From NCBI GenBank assembly GCA_910890315.1, contig CAJVGD010000018.1:124001-188000 (forward strand): DNA of 64,000 nucleotides, in the 5' to 3' direction. Source of the DNA: Serendipita indica DSM 11827 (taxonomy: Eukaryota; Basidiomycota; Agaricomycetes; Sebacinales; Serendipitaceae). Of the stretch, positions 54,779-64,000 are shown piece after piece. Every line of letters begins with the position of its first letter. Within the stretch, counting starts at the first letter, position 1. The position numbers and the translations under genes were made by a program. The notes under the pieces are model-generated. The model searched no databases, was not told the origin of the DNA, and saw nothing but the letters and a program-made list of their open reading frames with translations.

Positions 54779-56162
54779 CTAGTGGCTTGCACGCTCGACT
54801 CGCTCTTCTAGTAGTTCTCGCAACTTTGGGCTCATCACTTTTCCGCGAAGCTTTTCCAATGCAAGTAACTCTTCCACCTCTCGATCCCTTGCCGACTGCT
54901 GCTCTGCCGTCAAGAGTGGTTTAGGCGTCTTGAACAGCGTCGACATGCGCTGCGAAATCTGGCCTTGCAACGATGCGTGTTCAAACTTGCCGTCACCGAG
55001 GATCGACCCTCCTTGTTCTTGCAAGACGGCCATGGGTGTACCCAGGAACACACAACCCCCGAGTGCAGCGGGGATCGACCGACCGGCTTCATAAATAGTA
55101 AGACAAAATGGAAAGATTTTGAGCTAATGTACGTACTGGTCATTCCAACCATGAACCCAGCGACGCAGCCCGCCGTAAACTTGGTCGTCGCATCGTCTTT
55201 GCCCGTCCGTTGCTTCATGTACGCATCCATGAGCCCGTACGTTCCACCGCCGAGCGCTAATAGGATTAATAAACTGCAAGAATTCGTGAAAAAACACTTA
55301 CCGAAAGCGAAAATTGTCGATCCTGTTCTCGTGTAGATTCCTTTCCATCCATGGTTGTGCGGCTGAACTGCATTCTGCAACGCACTAACAACCACTCCGC
55401 CGAAGCCACCCAGACCAACCCCGAGTGCAGCCGCACCGAGGGGCGACGTGCTCAGACCCTTTGACATTGCTACTTGACCATGCTTGAGGGCTTGAATGAC
55501 CTCATCCCGCTCATTCTTTGTCATTTCTCGCGCCTCATGTTCAGTTGAGACCTTGATGGGGTGGTGCTTGTCCTTTGGAGGTGGAAAGTATTCCTTTTGA
55601 CCGACGGATCCAACTCTGTGCACCCGACTCGTTTGCATCGCCGAAAAGACGGCTAAACATGCCACCTTGAGACTTTCCTAGAATATAAAAGATTGCTTAA
55701 CATCCACCAGACACTCTTCAAAGCCGCTCAAATACCTTTCGACGCTGTCGACATCTTGAGCGTTCGGTCCAATCCCTCGCTCACACCCTGGGTCACCTTT
55801 TTGGCCAACCCAACGTCCACATCCTCCAACTTGACTTCTTTCAACACTTTCCCAACACTCGCATCCCCTACATCGACAAACGGCGGTAGTTGACGGACGT
55901 CCACTACCCCCGACGTCTTCCAATCAGGTTTATCCGGTAAACTCGACAAATATTTCTTCTGTTCAGGCGAGATGGATGCGTCGGCAGCGTATGCGCGTTT
56001 CAGCTTTTGGACGTGCGACGTGCGCCAGGCGATGAGTACGTCTAGGACGCCCGGTTGCAACGAGCTTGTGGGCACTAGCCGTTGTTCGACTTTTCGTTCC
56101 AAGGACGAGTGCACTGATGGGCCCTGCGTCGACGAGCCGCTGCCCGCCGTTTGTTCGCTCAT
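54779..56162 (-). CDS. Tim17/Tim22/Tim23-like membrane protein, about 385 aa, four exons
   Basis: Start 56162 (MSEQTAGSGSSTQG). A soluble N-terminal region (LDVLIAWRTSHVQKLKRAYA, KKYLSSLPDKPDWKTSGVVD, VTQGVSEGLDRTLKMSTASK) is joined, by an intron ending at a TTTAG acceptor near 55655, to KEYFPPPKDKHHPIK. Glycine-rich membrane helices follow: LGAAALGVGLGGFGGVVVSA, ALGGGTYGLMDAYMKQRTGK, TTKFTAGCVAGFMVGMTTGR, SIPAALGGCVFLGTPMAVLQ, and a charged amphipathic C-terminus (DREVEELLALEKLRGKVMSP). The Gly spacing fits the Tim17/22/23/PMP24 fold of mitochondrial or peroxisomal membranes. The exact member is not identified. Other introns at about 55295/55250 and 55130/55087 are in phase. Confidence 0.6.
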
Positions 56163-56374
56163 TGTCGTTGGGTCGAAGATTGGTTCTCGGCGAGTTTGGC
56201 GGCGAGGCACATACCAAAGACAAGTTTGGACATCGATAACCATATTTCAGTACATATAAATGTTCTTTCAGAACTATAGATATTCCTCAATTACGCCTGG
56301 TGGCTCCGAATGACTTGGCAGGAAAATGGCATAGTTGATTAAGAAATGATCTACTTTATGAAACTTGGCTGCCC

Positions 56375-58533
56375 TTACGTCGTCTCAACTTGAGTAACTA
56401 CGGGTGACTTCCCCAAGGAGCCTTTGGCAGACCTCTTGAACATCGAGGAGAACCTATGGACAGTTTTGACATCTGGTGGTGATATAGGTGTACTTGGAGA
56501 GGTCGTGCTGCTGTCGGGAGTACGCCCTGCGCGGAGTTCTTCAAGCTCCAGTCTCAGTCGCTGGAGTTCTTCTGAGACAGCCGGCCCTCCTGCAGCTTGA
56601 GACGGCGAAACATGGTTCCCGACATCATCGTAATGAGGAGGAGCCTCTTGAATGGGTGAGAAACCCGCCTTTTTGTCCATTGCCTCCTGGTGCCCAGATT
56701 GATTCTGCTCTCCATAGTAGCTAGTCGCCGACGTCGATGCGGGCCCAGCCTCGGACCATCCTTCGGTTCTTTGTTCGTCGAGTTGTTGTTGGCTGAGGCC
56801 TTCTTGGTCTTGTGGCCGCGTTGAAATCTTCGCAGCGCACCATAGTACTGCGGCTTCTCTGTATGAACATGAGGATGGGAACATGCGGGTCTGGCATGCG
56901 TTATACGTACACAAGCATCCTTGAGAAGCGTAAGCCCAGTCAGAAAGGTGAAATTTGTCAATGTACTCACGTATTGCCTCCCAGAGGTACCAAAGTCACA
57001 CCGAGCGGCCCGCATTTCGCAGTGAGTGCCTTTGCCAAGTAAGGGGAGAGGAAGAGTTCCCCGGTGGCCAGGATATACTAGATAGCTCAGTGGCGTTCAG
57101 AGTCCTGTGGGAGAGACGCACTTTGGGACGTGGGGAGAAGCGCTCAATAGCTTCAACAAGCGCGTCTACGTAGTGTGAAAAGATATCGCGCATCTGACTC
57201 GGGTTGAGATGCAATGATCTGAGACTGCGTTCAGAGATTGGCAGACCAAAGTTGGTCGCCGTTTCCCCGTCAAATGTCTCCAAATACTGAGGACTGGTAA
57301 GGGTAGTCCTCGTAAAGAAGGGAAACGCACGCGATCCCTCCAGGCAGTCAAAAGGCAGTCAATGTCGGTGTCTTTGAACATAGAATGTGAGCTGCTCCAC
57401 GCTTCCTGCAACGCAGATCCTATGGCTTTCATCCCAGGCTACATACTCAGCGGTAGACGAGAGAACATATCATCAGACTTGCCAGTGTGTTCGATGAATT
57501 GCTCATCGCAGCCGGTCGCTGGTATTGCAGCACGAGCTCCGGACCTGTCTCCTGGCAGGAGTAGAAATCCAAATCGGACACGTTATGCTCTAGAAAACTA
57601 TTAGTCCCGTTGACATATGTGAAAGCGACGCACCAGCATTTACAATGCCAACAATCTCCCCGACGGACAACTGAACGCGTCGAAAGCCTTCGCTCGTAAT
57701 ATGAAGAAGTGGATAAGGATTGGGGGTGAATAAAATTGCATCACCAGCTCTCTCCATGTCGCACAGACCAGCCTCGGCAGCGGCTCGACGAACAAAGTCT
57801 TTCTGAGCATCCCCCCAAGACGGCGGAGTCAGGAATACAATCTCCATAACGCCATGTAGCTCGTCCCAGAGCTTTGCTCCGTTTGATATAGCACCTTGAC
57901 AGGCCAGTCGAGTCGCATCGTACATGTAGCGCAAGAAGTCTCGATAGATCTGCTCGAGAGGGGCCCTAGGCGGCGGCAACATCTTTTCTTCATCTGTACC
58001 AAGAACATTGAGATATCGCTGAGAGCTTTGTTAGCAAGGGGTAAGTCGTCGAGACGAGTCTCACGGGGAAAGACCGCTCAGATATGTAACCAGGCTGATG
58101 TTTGAAGTCTGGGGCTTGCGGCCCACAACCAATAAAGTTTGGTCGGTGGTACACCACAATTGTCGGGATCTAAATCATTGAAACGATCAGAAACGGGAGA
58201 AGCGACAGGCCTCGCTCACCTCGGGATTCGACGTCTCCTCTTTATGCCCTGGCCATTTGGTCACCTTGAATGGGTCACAAGTCAGACGGAGCATATTCAA
58301 GGTGGTATAAACACCTTGTAAAGAAAAGGACGTTCTCCATGACGAAGATACGCAAAGGCAGCAGTCGCTATTAAACCAGTCAGATGATAAAAGGCGCACG
58401 GTGAAGAGGCCCTGCCGTTCTCGAGGCCGATATGAAGTGCCAAAACGAATTTATCCTCGCCAGAGTATACTGTAGATGAAGTGCGACCTTGGGTTGCGAG
58501 AGCGGCGTATTGCTTTTGCTTGAAGAGGCCCAT
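56375..58533 (-). CDS. Hsp70-like (HSPA12-type) protein, tandem copy 1
   Basis: Start 58533 (MGLFKQKQYAALATQGRTSS). Fold landmarks of basidiomycete HSPA12-like proteins: KFVLALHIGLEN/ATAAFAYL (phosphate-1 position), VTKWPGHKEE, PTIVVYHRPNFIGCGPQAPD, PPPRAPLEQIYRDFLRYMYD, VFLTPPSWGDAQKDFVRRAA, RVQLSVGEIVGIVNAEHN, ETFDGETATNFGLPI. The second phosphate loop (usually DxGGGT) is NAEHNVSD and the first is HIGLEN, so normal ATP binding is doubtful. A C-terminal extension has a short coiled coil (SEELQRLRLELEELRAG) after APPHYDDV and ends basic (FSSMFKRSAKGSLGKSP). The first intron uses a GC donor. A TATATAA box lies 49 bp upstream. A chaperone-like or regulatory pseudo-ATPase in the cytosol is inferred. 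Confidence 0.75.
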
Positions 58534-59010
58534 TTCTGCTAGCAGATGGGGAAAACGGTGCCGGATGCATCCAAAGGTCGCTTATATACACGACAGCGGG
58601 GGGTTTGACATGCGTCTGACGATAATCCCGGTGGAATAAAGATGTCGACGTCCGATCCGGCTTAGCTCGATATGTACACAGGCACCTGCCATTTCAGATG
58701 ACACAAAAGGGTGGGCATAAAGCGCCCGGATTTTTTATGTGTATCCTGGGCTTGGCAGCCAGCTCCTGCCAGCACGCTGGGGATTGCAGCTTGGTTATTC
58801 GAGTTTCAATTCAAGAGATTCAGACTGGCTTGCTCTTCGTCGACGACCCGCTGCCGCGGTTATGGCCGTTGGGTCCAAGGCTCATCTTGGACCATTTACA
58901 AAGGGCGAACGACCTTCAGGACGCTCAAAGTGACCGATGTTTAGCATCTTCGAAATTGGATACACGATATTGTACATTTCATCACACTCGTTCCTTCATG
59001 AATTGTGGTT
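58534..59010. other. Spacer between the Hsp70-like copies (copy-1 promoter)
   Basis: It holds the TATA box at 58582-58588 and the 3' flank of copy 2. No gene seen. Confidence 0.5.
58582..58588 (-). promoter_or_regulatory. TATA box of Hsp70-like copy 1
   Basis: Minus-strand TATATAAG, 49 bp before the start codon. Copy 2 has the same element at an equivalent place. Confidence 0.5.
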
Positions 59011-61150
59011 CTAGTTCAAGACCGTGGGCGTGCTCTCGGATTGTCGCCTTCTGAAGATCCTCAGGACACTTTTGGCATCTTGCCGCTGTGAGAATGAGGT
59101 TGGGGAGTCTACCGGACTGCTAGGTGGACTGCGTCCGGCTCGCGCTGCGTCGAGCTCCAGCCTAAGCCTCTGATTCTCCACTGCCAAAGACGTCATTGTG
59201 TTATGGAGAGTTGTTAAGTTTGGATTAACTTCATTGTAATGAGGCGGATCCTCCTCTGTTTGGCCGTACGGGGAGGCAGGCCATGACGCTCCAGCTGGTG
59301 GCTGAGCGGGATGTTGGTATACTGTCGATGACGGTAGAGGTTGTTCCACTTCGCTGTCCCCATAATAACCATTGGCCCATGACTGCGTCGAGTGCGTTGC
59401 TTCACTCGGTTGCACTTGCTGGTGGGTACTTACTGGTCTTGTCCGGAATGAAGATTCGCTAAAAGTACTCCTTCTAGCATGCAATAATACTGCGGCCTGG
59501 CTATGCAATCGTGGACATCAGAAAAAGTTACACTTATACCCGTTGAACGTACACAAGTACCCTTGAAAAAGGTGAGTCTAGATAGAGCAGTAAATATGAC
59601 AGACTCACGTGCAGCCTCCTAGCACAACTAACTTTATATCGAGCTGCCCGCACCTTGGAGAGAACGCCTTAATCAGATATGGCGATAGAAACAGGTCTCC
59701 AGTGGCAATAAGATACTGCGTGGGTTAATGACTTGCAGACCACTGTGGCAGACCCGTACCTTTGGGGGCGGCGAAAGATTTTCCACAGCGCGCGTAAATG
59801 CATCAATGTGAGCTGAAAATACGCTACACATGTGACTCTGGTTGAGATATAGACGCGTGGAAGACCAATCGTATGTCGCGAGACCTTGACTCGTGGGGGT
59901 CTCCCCATCGAATGTCTCCAAGTACTAAAACTCAGAATAATATATTACTTCAGAGCAATAGCGGACTCACATGCTTCTTCCAACCCCTCAGAAGCCAGTT
60001 TGGGTCGCTATTCTTCAAAAAGCTGTGTAGATTATCTCCTATAGCCATCATTCCAGGCTACGAATTTGCTCAGTCATTGAACGTGTACATCGATGAGACT
60101 TGCCAGCGCGCTTGGTGAGCTATGTAGAGCAACGGTTTGTTCTTGGTGTAGTATGGGCTCTCGCGATGCCTCTAAGCAGAGATAGAGATCTAAATCGGTG
60201 GATCTATGCCCTAAAAACTCCCTCAGTACTTGCTAAACCACGTGTACGCGCATACCTGTCGTCAAGATACCCAAGTGTTCACCGTTAGCTAGTCGAACGC
60301 CTCCAAAGCCCTCGCTTGCAACATGAAGGAGTGGAGACGGGTCGCTGACGAATGAGATAGCAGAATCAGCTCTGCTTCTGTCGCAAATCTCTGCTTCAAC
60401 GGCTGCTTGACGAACCAAGTCTTTCTGAACATCGCCCCAAGAGTCTGGAATGAGGATCACGCTATCTATGGTCCCGTATAGTCTTTTCCAGATATCAGAT
60501 CCGTCGGGAATTGAGCTTTGAAAGGCCAGCCGAATTGTATCGTGGATGTAGCGCAAGAAGTCACGGTAGATTTGTTCGAGTGGGACTCTAGGCGGCGTCA
60601 TCGTCTTCTCGGCATCGGTACCGAAGGCATTCAAATATTTCTGTGAATTCAATGAGCACTTGAATATTTTTGATATCATAGCCTACAGGAAAGGAGCGTT
60701 CTGCGATGTAGCCTGGCTGCTGCCTGAATTCGGGAGCCTGGGCCCCGCAACCGACAAAGTCTGGCTTGTGATATACTACAATCGTAGCGACCTGAAATTA
60801 AACGTGAGATGAAATGCAGATGAGTATGTCTACAGACCTCGGCATTGAACACGTCGTCCTTATGGCCTGGCCATTTGGTTATCTATGAGCTGTGTTTAGA
60901 ACCATGGCACGAAGGAGGAATATACCGACTTTGTGGACCTGTGGTCGCTCTCCGAGACGAAGGTATGCAAAGGCAGCCGTAGCTTAATTAGCAAACTGTC
61001 AGTCTCGCAAAAGCAAGCTTTATGAGACACACTAGTTTCCAAGCCGATCTGAAATGCGATCACAATCTTGTTATGTCCAGAATATGCTATGGATGAACAG
61101 CGCCCTGGTGTTGCTAGAGCGTCCGGCTTCTTTCCAAAGAGCCCCATCAT
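59011..61150 (-). CDS. Hsp70-like (HSPA12-type) protein, tandem copy 2
   Basis: Start 61150 or 61147 (MMGLFGKKPDALATPGRCSS). Exon order and landmarks mirror copy 1: KIVIAFQIGLET/TTAAFAYL, VTKWPGHKDD, PPRVPLEQIYRDFLRYIHDT, ILIPDSWGDVQKDLVRQAAV, GGVRLANGEHLGILTTGHRS, ETFDGETPTSQGLA. The intron equivalent to the GC-donor intron of copy 1 has a normal GT donor here. The second phosphate loop is TTGHRSTD rather than DxGGGT. The tail again carries DPPHYNEV, a short coiled coil (VENQRLRLELDAARAG) and a basic end (KSVLRIFRRRQSEST). It is a tandem duplicate with retained exon structure and TATA position. Function as for copy 1; inference only. Confidence 0.75.
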
Positions 61151-61599
61151 CCCCCCCGTAGTGTTCGAGCCGACGATAAGGACCTCGTGTCTCTTATATA
61201 GACGAGGCTCGGATTGTGATTGGCAGATAACAAACGCTGACATGTGTCAACCAGCTTATTCATGGCTCCGCCCTGTTTCTATGCAACTTAGATAGGACTT
61301 CCATTGGGATCCGAGGGCACGTGTAGGGGATAGAAGGTCACAACTCAAGCGCAAAAGAACCAGCAAAGCGCGTCAATTTTAGGATTTTAGGGAGCTAATT
61401 AAGCAGTATACATCTACGATTCGTGCCCATGTATGCTTCTCCTGCACGGGAATGACTCGGCAGCCAAGGACTGGACTGAGACAAGACAGGCGTATTCATT
61501 ACTTGCGGCGGGAATCTCTTTGGAGTCTCCAAGAGCGCAAGAGACCTCCAATATAGGATAGAATATGTACGTACACAACTAGAAACAAAATTCTCCTGC
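61151..61599. other. Intergenic stretch, copy-2 promoter and Vps18 3' flank
   Basis: TATA box at 61194-61200. No coding frame of note. Confidence 0.5.
61194..61200 (-). promoter_or_regulatory. TATA box of Hsp70-like copy 2
   Basis: Minus-strand TATATAAG, 44 bp before the ATG at 61150. Confidence 0.5.
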
Positions 61600-64000
61600 C
61601 TACAATTGCCAAGTGTCAACCTCTCCAGGTTCAATAAATGGTTTGTCAAGACCGGCAACCATACTCTCGCAGAGTGGACAGCTGCTTGCAAGAAGCTCAT
61701 CGAGTGACTCGCGCACCTTCTCTGCACCTTCATCCTCTTTACTTCCCTTCTTTACTTTCTTCGCGCCTCCTGCCGTTGGCACATTTGCGCCAGTCCCACC
61801 CCATGGTAGCGAAGGCAAGGCAATGGCATTGGCTAATGCATCGGGAACGATCATGTCCTTAAGACGATCTGCAGCCACGAACATGTTCCTACCCAGAGAG
61901 ACTGGGGCCATCGAGACTGCGAGTAAACCACCCATAGGATTGGTGATCAACGAAGACGCGGGTCGTCCGTTCGCTACTTGGTTAGTAGCTGGCCCCTTTG
62001 ATTGTGGCACATTGGCAGCACCATTAGCCGCTCCAAATTGTGAAGAGAGGAGAGTTCTTTGCGTCCTCGGAGCCGGGGCTGGCGGAAGAACCGATGGTGT
62101 GGTGGGGCCATTGGCCTGTTCCGGGTTGTTCGCTTGAAGCAATTGCGCTTGGAGGAGGAGTATTTTGCGCAGCGCGTGTGCTGGAAGATACTCTTTGACC
62201 TGTTTTTCCAATGATAAGCTAACTCGATTAGTCGCTTGGCACTCACCAATCCGATAAGACAATCAGCATGAAAGCAGTGCTGACATGGAAAGACGTAGAA
62301 TTGGCGAGTGAAAAGCGGAAAGTTGCAGCACGAGCACCGTTCCCCTGGCTCGAGCGTGACAAATCGACTCTTGAGGTTTGCAATATCCTTTTGGATGAGT
62401 CCAGCGCTCTTCTCAGCTTCGTTCATGTCCGCGTCCAGCTTGTCAATATCTTTCTTGTATTCCTCCAGCGCGAGGCAAATCTCATCCTTGAAGTCGTCTA
62501 TGACCACGAAATCGGGGAAGAACGGGAGAATGTCTTCAATCTTGAGGAGACTTGTGTCTTTAATGAACGCCATAGCACTGTATAATTGTCAGTGGCAATT
62601 CCGCGGCAAACTAAACGTACGATTTAATGTCCTGCTTATCTTGGACAACATATTTGGCAATCTTGAGCCACAGTTTCTTTTTTAGTCGAATATCTTCTTC
62701 CTCTGCTCGATCTGCATTCGCCTTGGCGAGTTCGAGATCGCCTACCTGTAGTGCTAAGTCTACGCTGTTCTCCCACAGGCCCATCTCAGCGTAAAGGCTG
62801 ACGCAGGGACCAATACGGCCATTCATTCTGCATATTCGCAATGCATAGTCAAGGTCGTAATAAGGTTTGCCAGAGATGATATCCTTTGGAACGGTTGAAA
62901 GGAAGCGTAGGAGAGGTCGATCGTCCGTTCCGAATGATGGCGACGCATAGAGAGTTATAAGAAGGTTATGGACAGTGGAGGAGACATTTTGTTGTTCGAA
63001 TATGATGTGATTGAGATAGCGAATGGCTTGATTTGGAATCACGGGATCCCGTGGTTGATGTTGGAGCTGCAGCAACGCAGGTATCAGTCGTGCGGCGTCC
63101 AACGTGGGTTGACGTATCCAAGCATCGACGGTGAGCTTTGGCGCTTGCCGGATTAGCACAGAGGCATAACGGTAGTAAAGATCCAAATCCTCTTGACTGC
63201 TAATGACGTTGATCGCCTTTTCCCACTCCTCCTCGAGAATCCAGTGGCTGACTACGCGCTGAAAGTCGCCGATTATAGTCGCATAGTACAAAAACACTTC
63301 TGTTCGACCATGACTAAGGATCAAGTCATATACCGTCTGGCGGTCTAAATTTTCCTAGTGGATCTTGAGCGCAGTCCTCTACCATAGTGAATAGACGCTT
63401 ACTCGATACGTCTCGAAGAAGGTTTTGAGGTCTTTATCGAGCATAGCTCGCTCGGCTTTGAGATCCTCCACGTCGTGAGCGGCGCTTTCAGATGCAATGA
63501 GGTCGTCCAGATCGTTATATTTGCCGAGATAAAACTCGACAAGCCAGGTTGCCAACATCATCCGCTGTGTCAAGTCGGTCTTTCGAGTCCGACTAAGGCG
63601 AGCCACAAGGTAGTATTGGAGAGCATCCCGATCTCCAGAATCGACGAGTGCGAGTGCCACCTGTTCGAAACTCCGCGAGGTTTGCGCAAAGCGCTCGGCG
63701 GCTTTTGCATATTGTTTCTGAGAGAGATATGCATCTCCCTGTGCTGCTATAACAGTATCACGCTGGTGAGGAGTCTTGAAGGAATCAGAGCAGGCAACAC
63801 GAGACTAAAAGAACATACTCTTGCGTACTTGAGTGCAGCGTCGAATTCACCCCGTCTCATGTATACTTGCCAGACATCCCTTGTTTCATTCTTGGTGGTG
63901 AGTTCGAAGAGAGATGAATCCGTGTAGACCCAGTACGTCTCGCTGACTGGATCTGACGCCAGACCGAGCATTCTCTCGGAAGGTTTCTAGAGGTAAACTC
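61600..64000 (-). CDS. VPS18: Vps18 (Pep3), HOPS/CORVET core subunit, C-terminal two-thirds; 5' end beyond the window
   Basis: A subunit of the HOPS and CORVET tethering complexes at vacuole and endosome. Visible exons: 63986 (edge) to about 63816, about 63766-63405, about 63356-62624, about 62580-62244, about 62197-61600, all joining in phase. Segments: ETRDVWQVYMRRGEFDAALK, RTEVFLYYATIIGDFQRVVS (clathrin-heavy-chain-like repeat), KPYYDLDYALRICRMNGRIG, LKIEDILPFFPDFVVIDDFK, then a coiled coil. The C-terminal RING-like motif begins CSCCNFPLFTRQFYVFPCQH and CFHADCL; after a low-complexity insert it is closed by CPLCESM. The insert between the zinc ligands (about 170 residues, Pro/Ala/Asn-rich) is long but occurs in fungal Vps18. 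Confidence 0.92.

Noticed and set aside
55580-55677. A frame break in the Tim17-like gene after its first intron
   Set aside because: An acceptor at TTTAG near 55655 joins exon 1 in phase to the KEYFPPPKD exon, so no frameshift is needed.

Overview
This window looks like nuclear DNA from a basidiomycete fungus, most likely an Agaricomycete. The reasons are dense genes with many 45-65 nt GT..AG introns, an Argonaute, WSC and small secreted proteins, HSPA12-like Hsp70 relatives, patatin/NACHT/TPR NLR-type proteins, a Crinkler-like gene and an Agaricomycete-type kinase-like gene. A Rhizoctonia/Ceratobasidium-like source is an inference from that mix. No database search was made. All genes were read by eye from frames, splice signals and family motifs.

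Layout: 1-1000, Ty3/Gypsy fossil running off the left edge. 1.7-4.4 kb, kinase-like protein and a small secreted protein. 5-9 kb, a large eIF4E-binding/4E-T-like protein, divergent from SmD2. 9.9-13.1 kb, Argonaute. 13.7-14.5 kb, a secreted protein. 14.5-17 kb, unresolved. 17-18 kb, GPI-anchored Cys-rich protein. 18.6-22.8 kb, kinesin-5. 22.9-31.6 kb, two tandem copies of a divergent pair (TPR protein and patatin-NACHT-WD40 protein). 31.8-32.9 kb, exosome Rrp45. 33.3-36.1 kb, unrecognised large protein. 36.6-38.8 kb, pescadillo/NOP7. 38.9-42.6 kb, patatin-NB-ARC-TPR protein. 42.9-43.5 kb, array of 22-bp and 11-bp repeats between 48-bp direct repeats. 44.4-45.6 kb, Crinkler-like relic. 45.9-49.8 kb, tandem pair of single-pass membrane proteins. 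50.2-51.4 kb, four-TM protein. 52.2-53.7 kb, three-WSC-domain secreted protein. 54.8-56.2 kb, Tim17/22/23-like membrane protein. 56.4-61.2 kb, tandem Hsp70-like pair. 61.6 kb to the right edge, Vps18.

Two gene classes are interleaved. Single-copy housekeeping genes (SmD2, kinesin-5, Rrp45, NOP7, Vps18) sit among lineage-specific duplicating families (patatin NLRs, TPR proteins, membrane-protein pair, Hsp70-like pair, secreted proteins). The most interesting theme is pseudo-enzymes in the duplicated families. All three patatin domains lack the Ser/Asp dyad, both WD40-type NACHTs lack a P-loop, and both Hsp70-like proteins lack the usual phosphate loops. Only the NB-ARC-TPR protein keeps an intact P-loop.

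Three otherwise well-conserved host genes (Argonaute, NOP7, WSC protein) each need a single-base frame shift, so consensus errors in the assembly should be considered.
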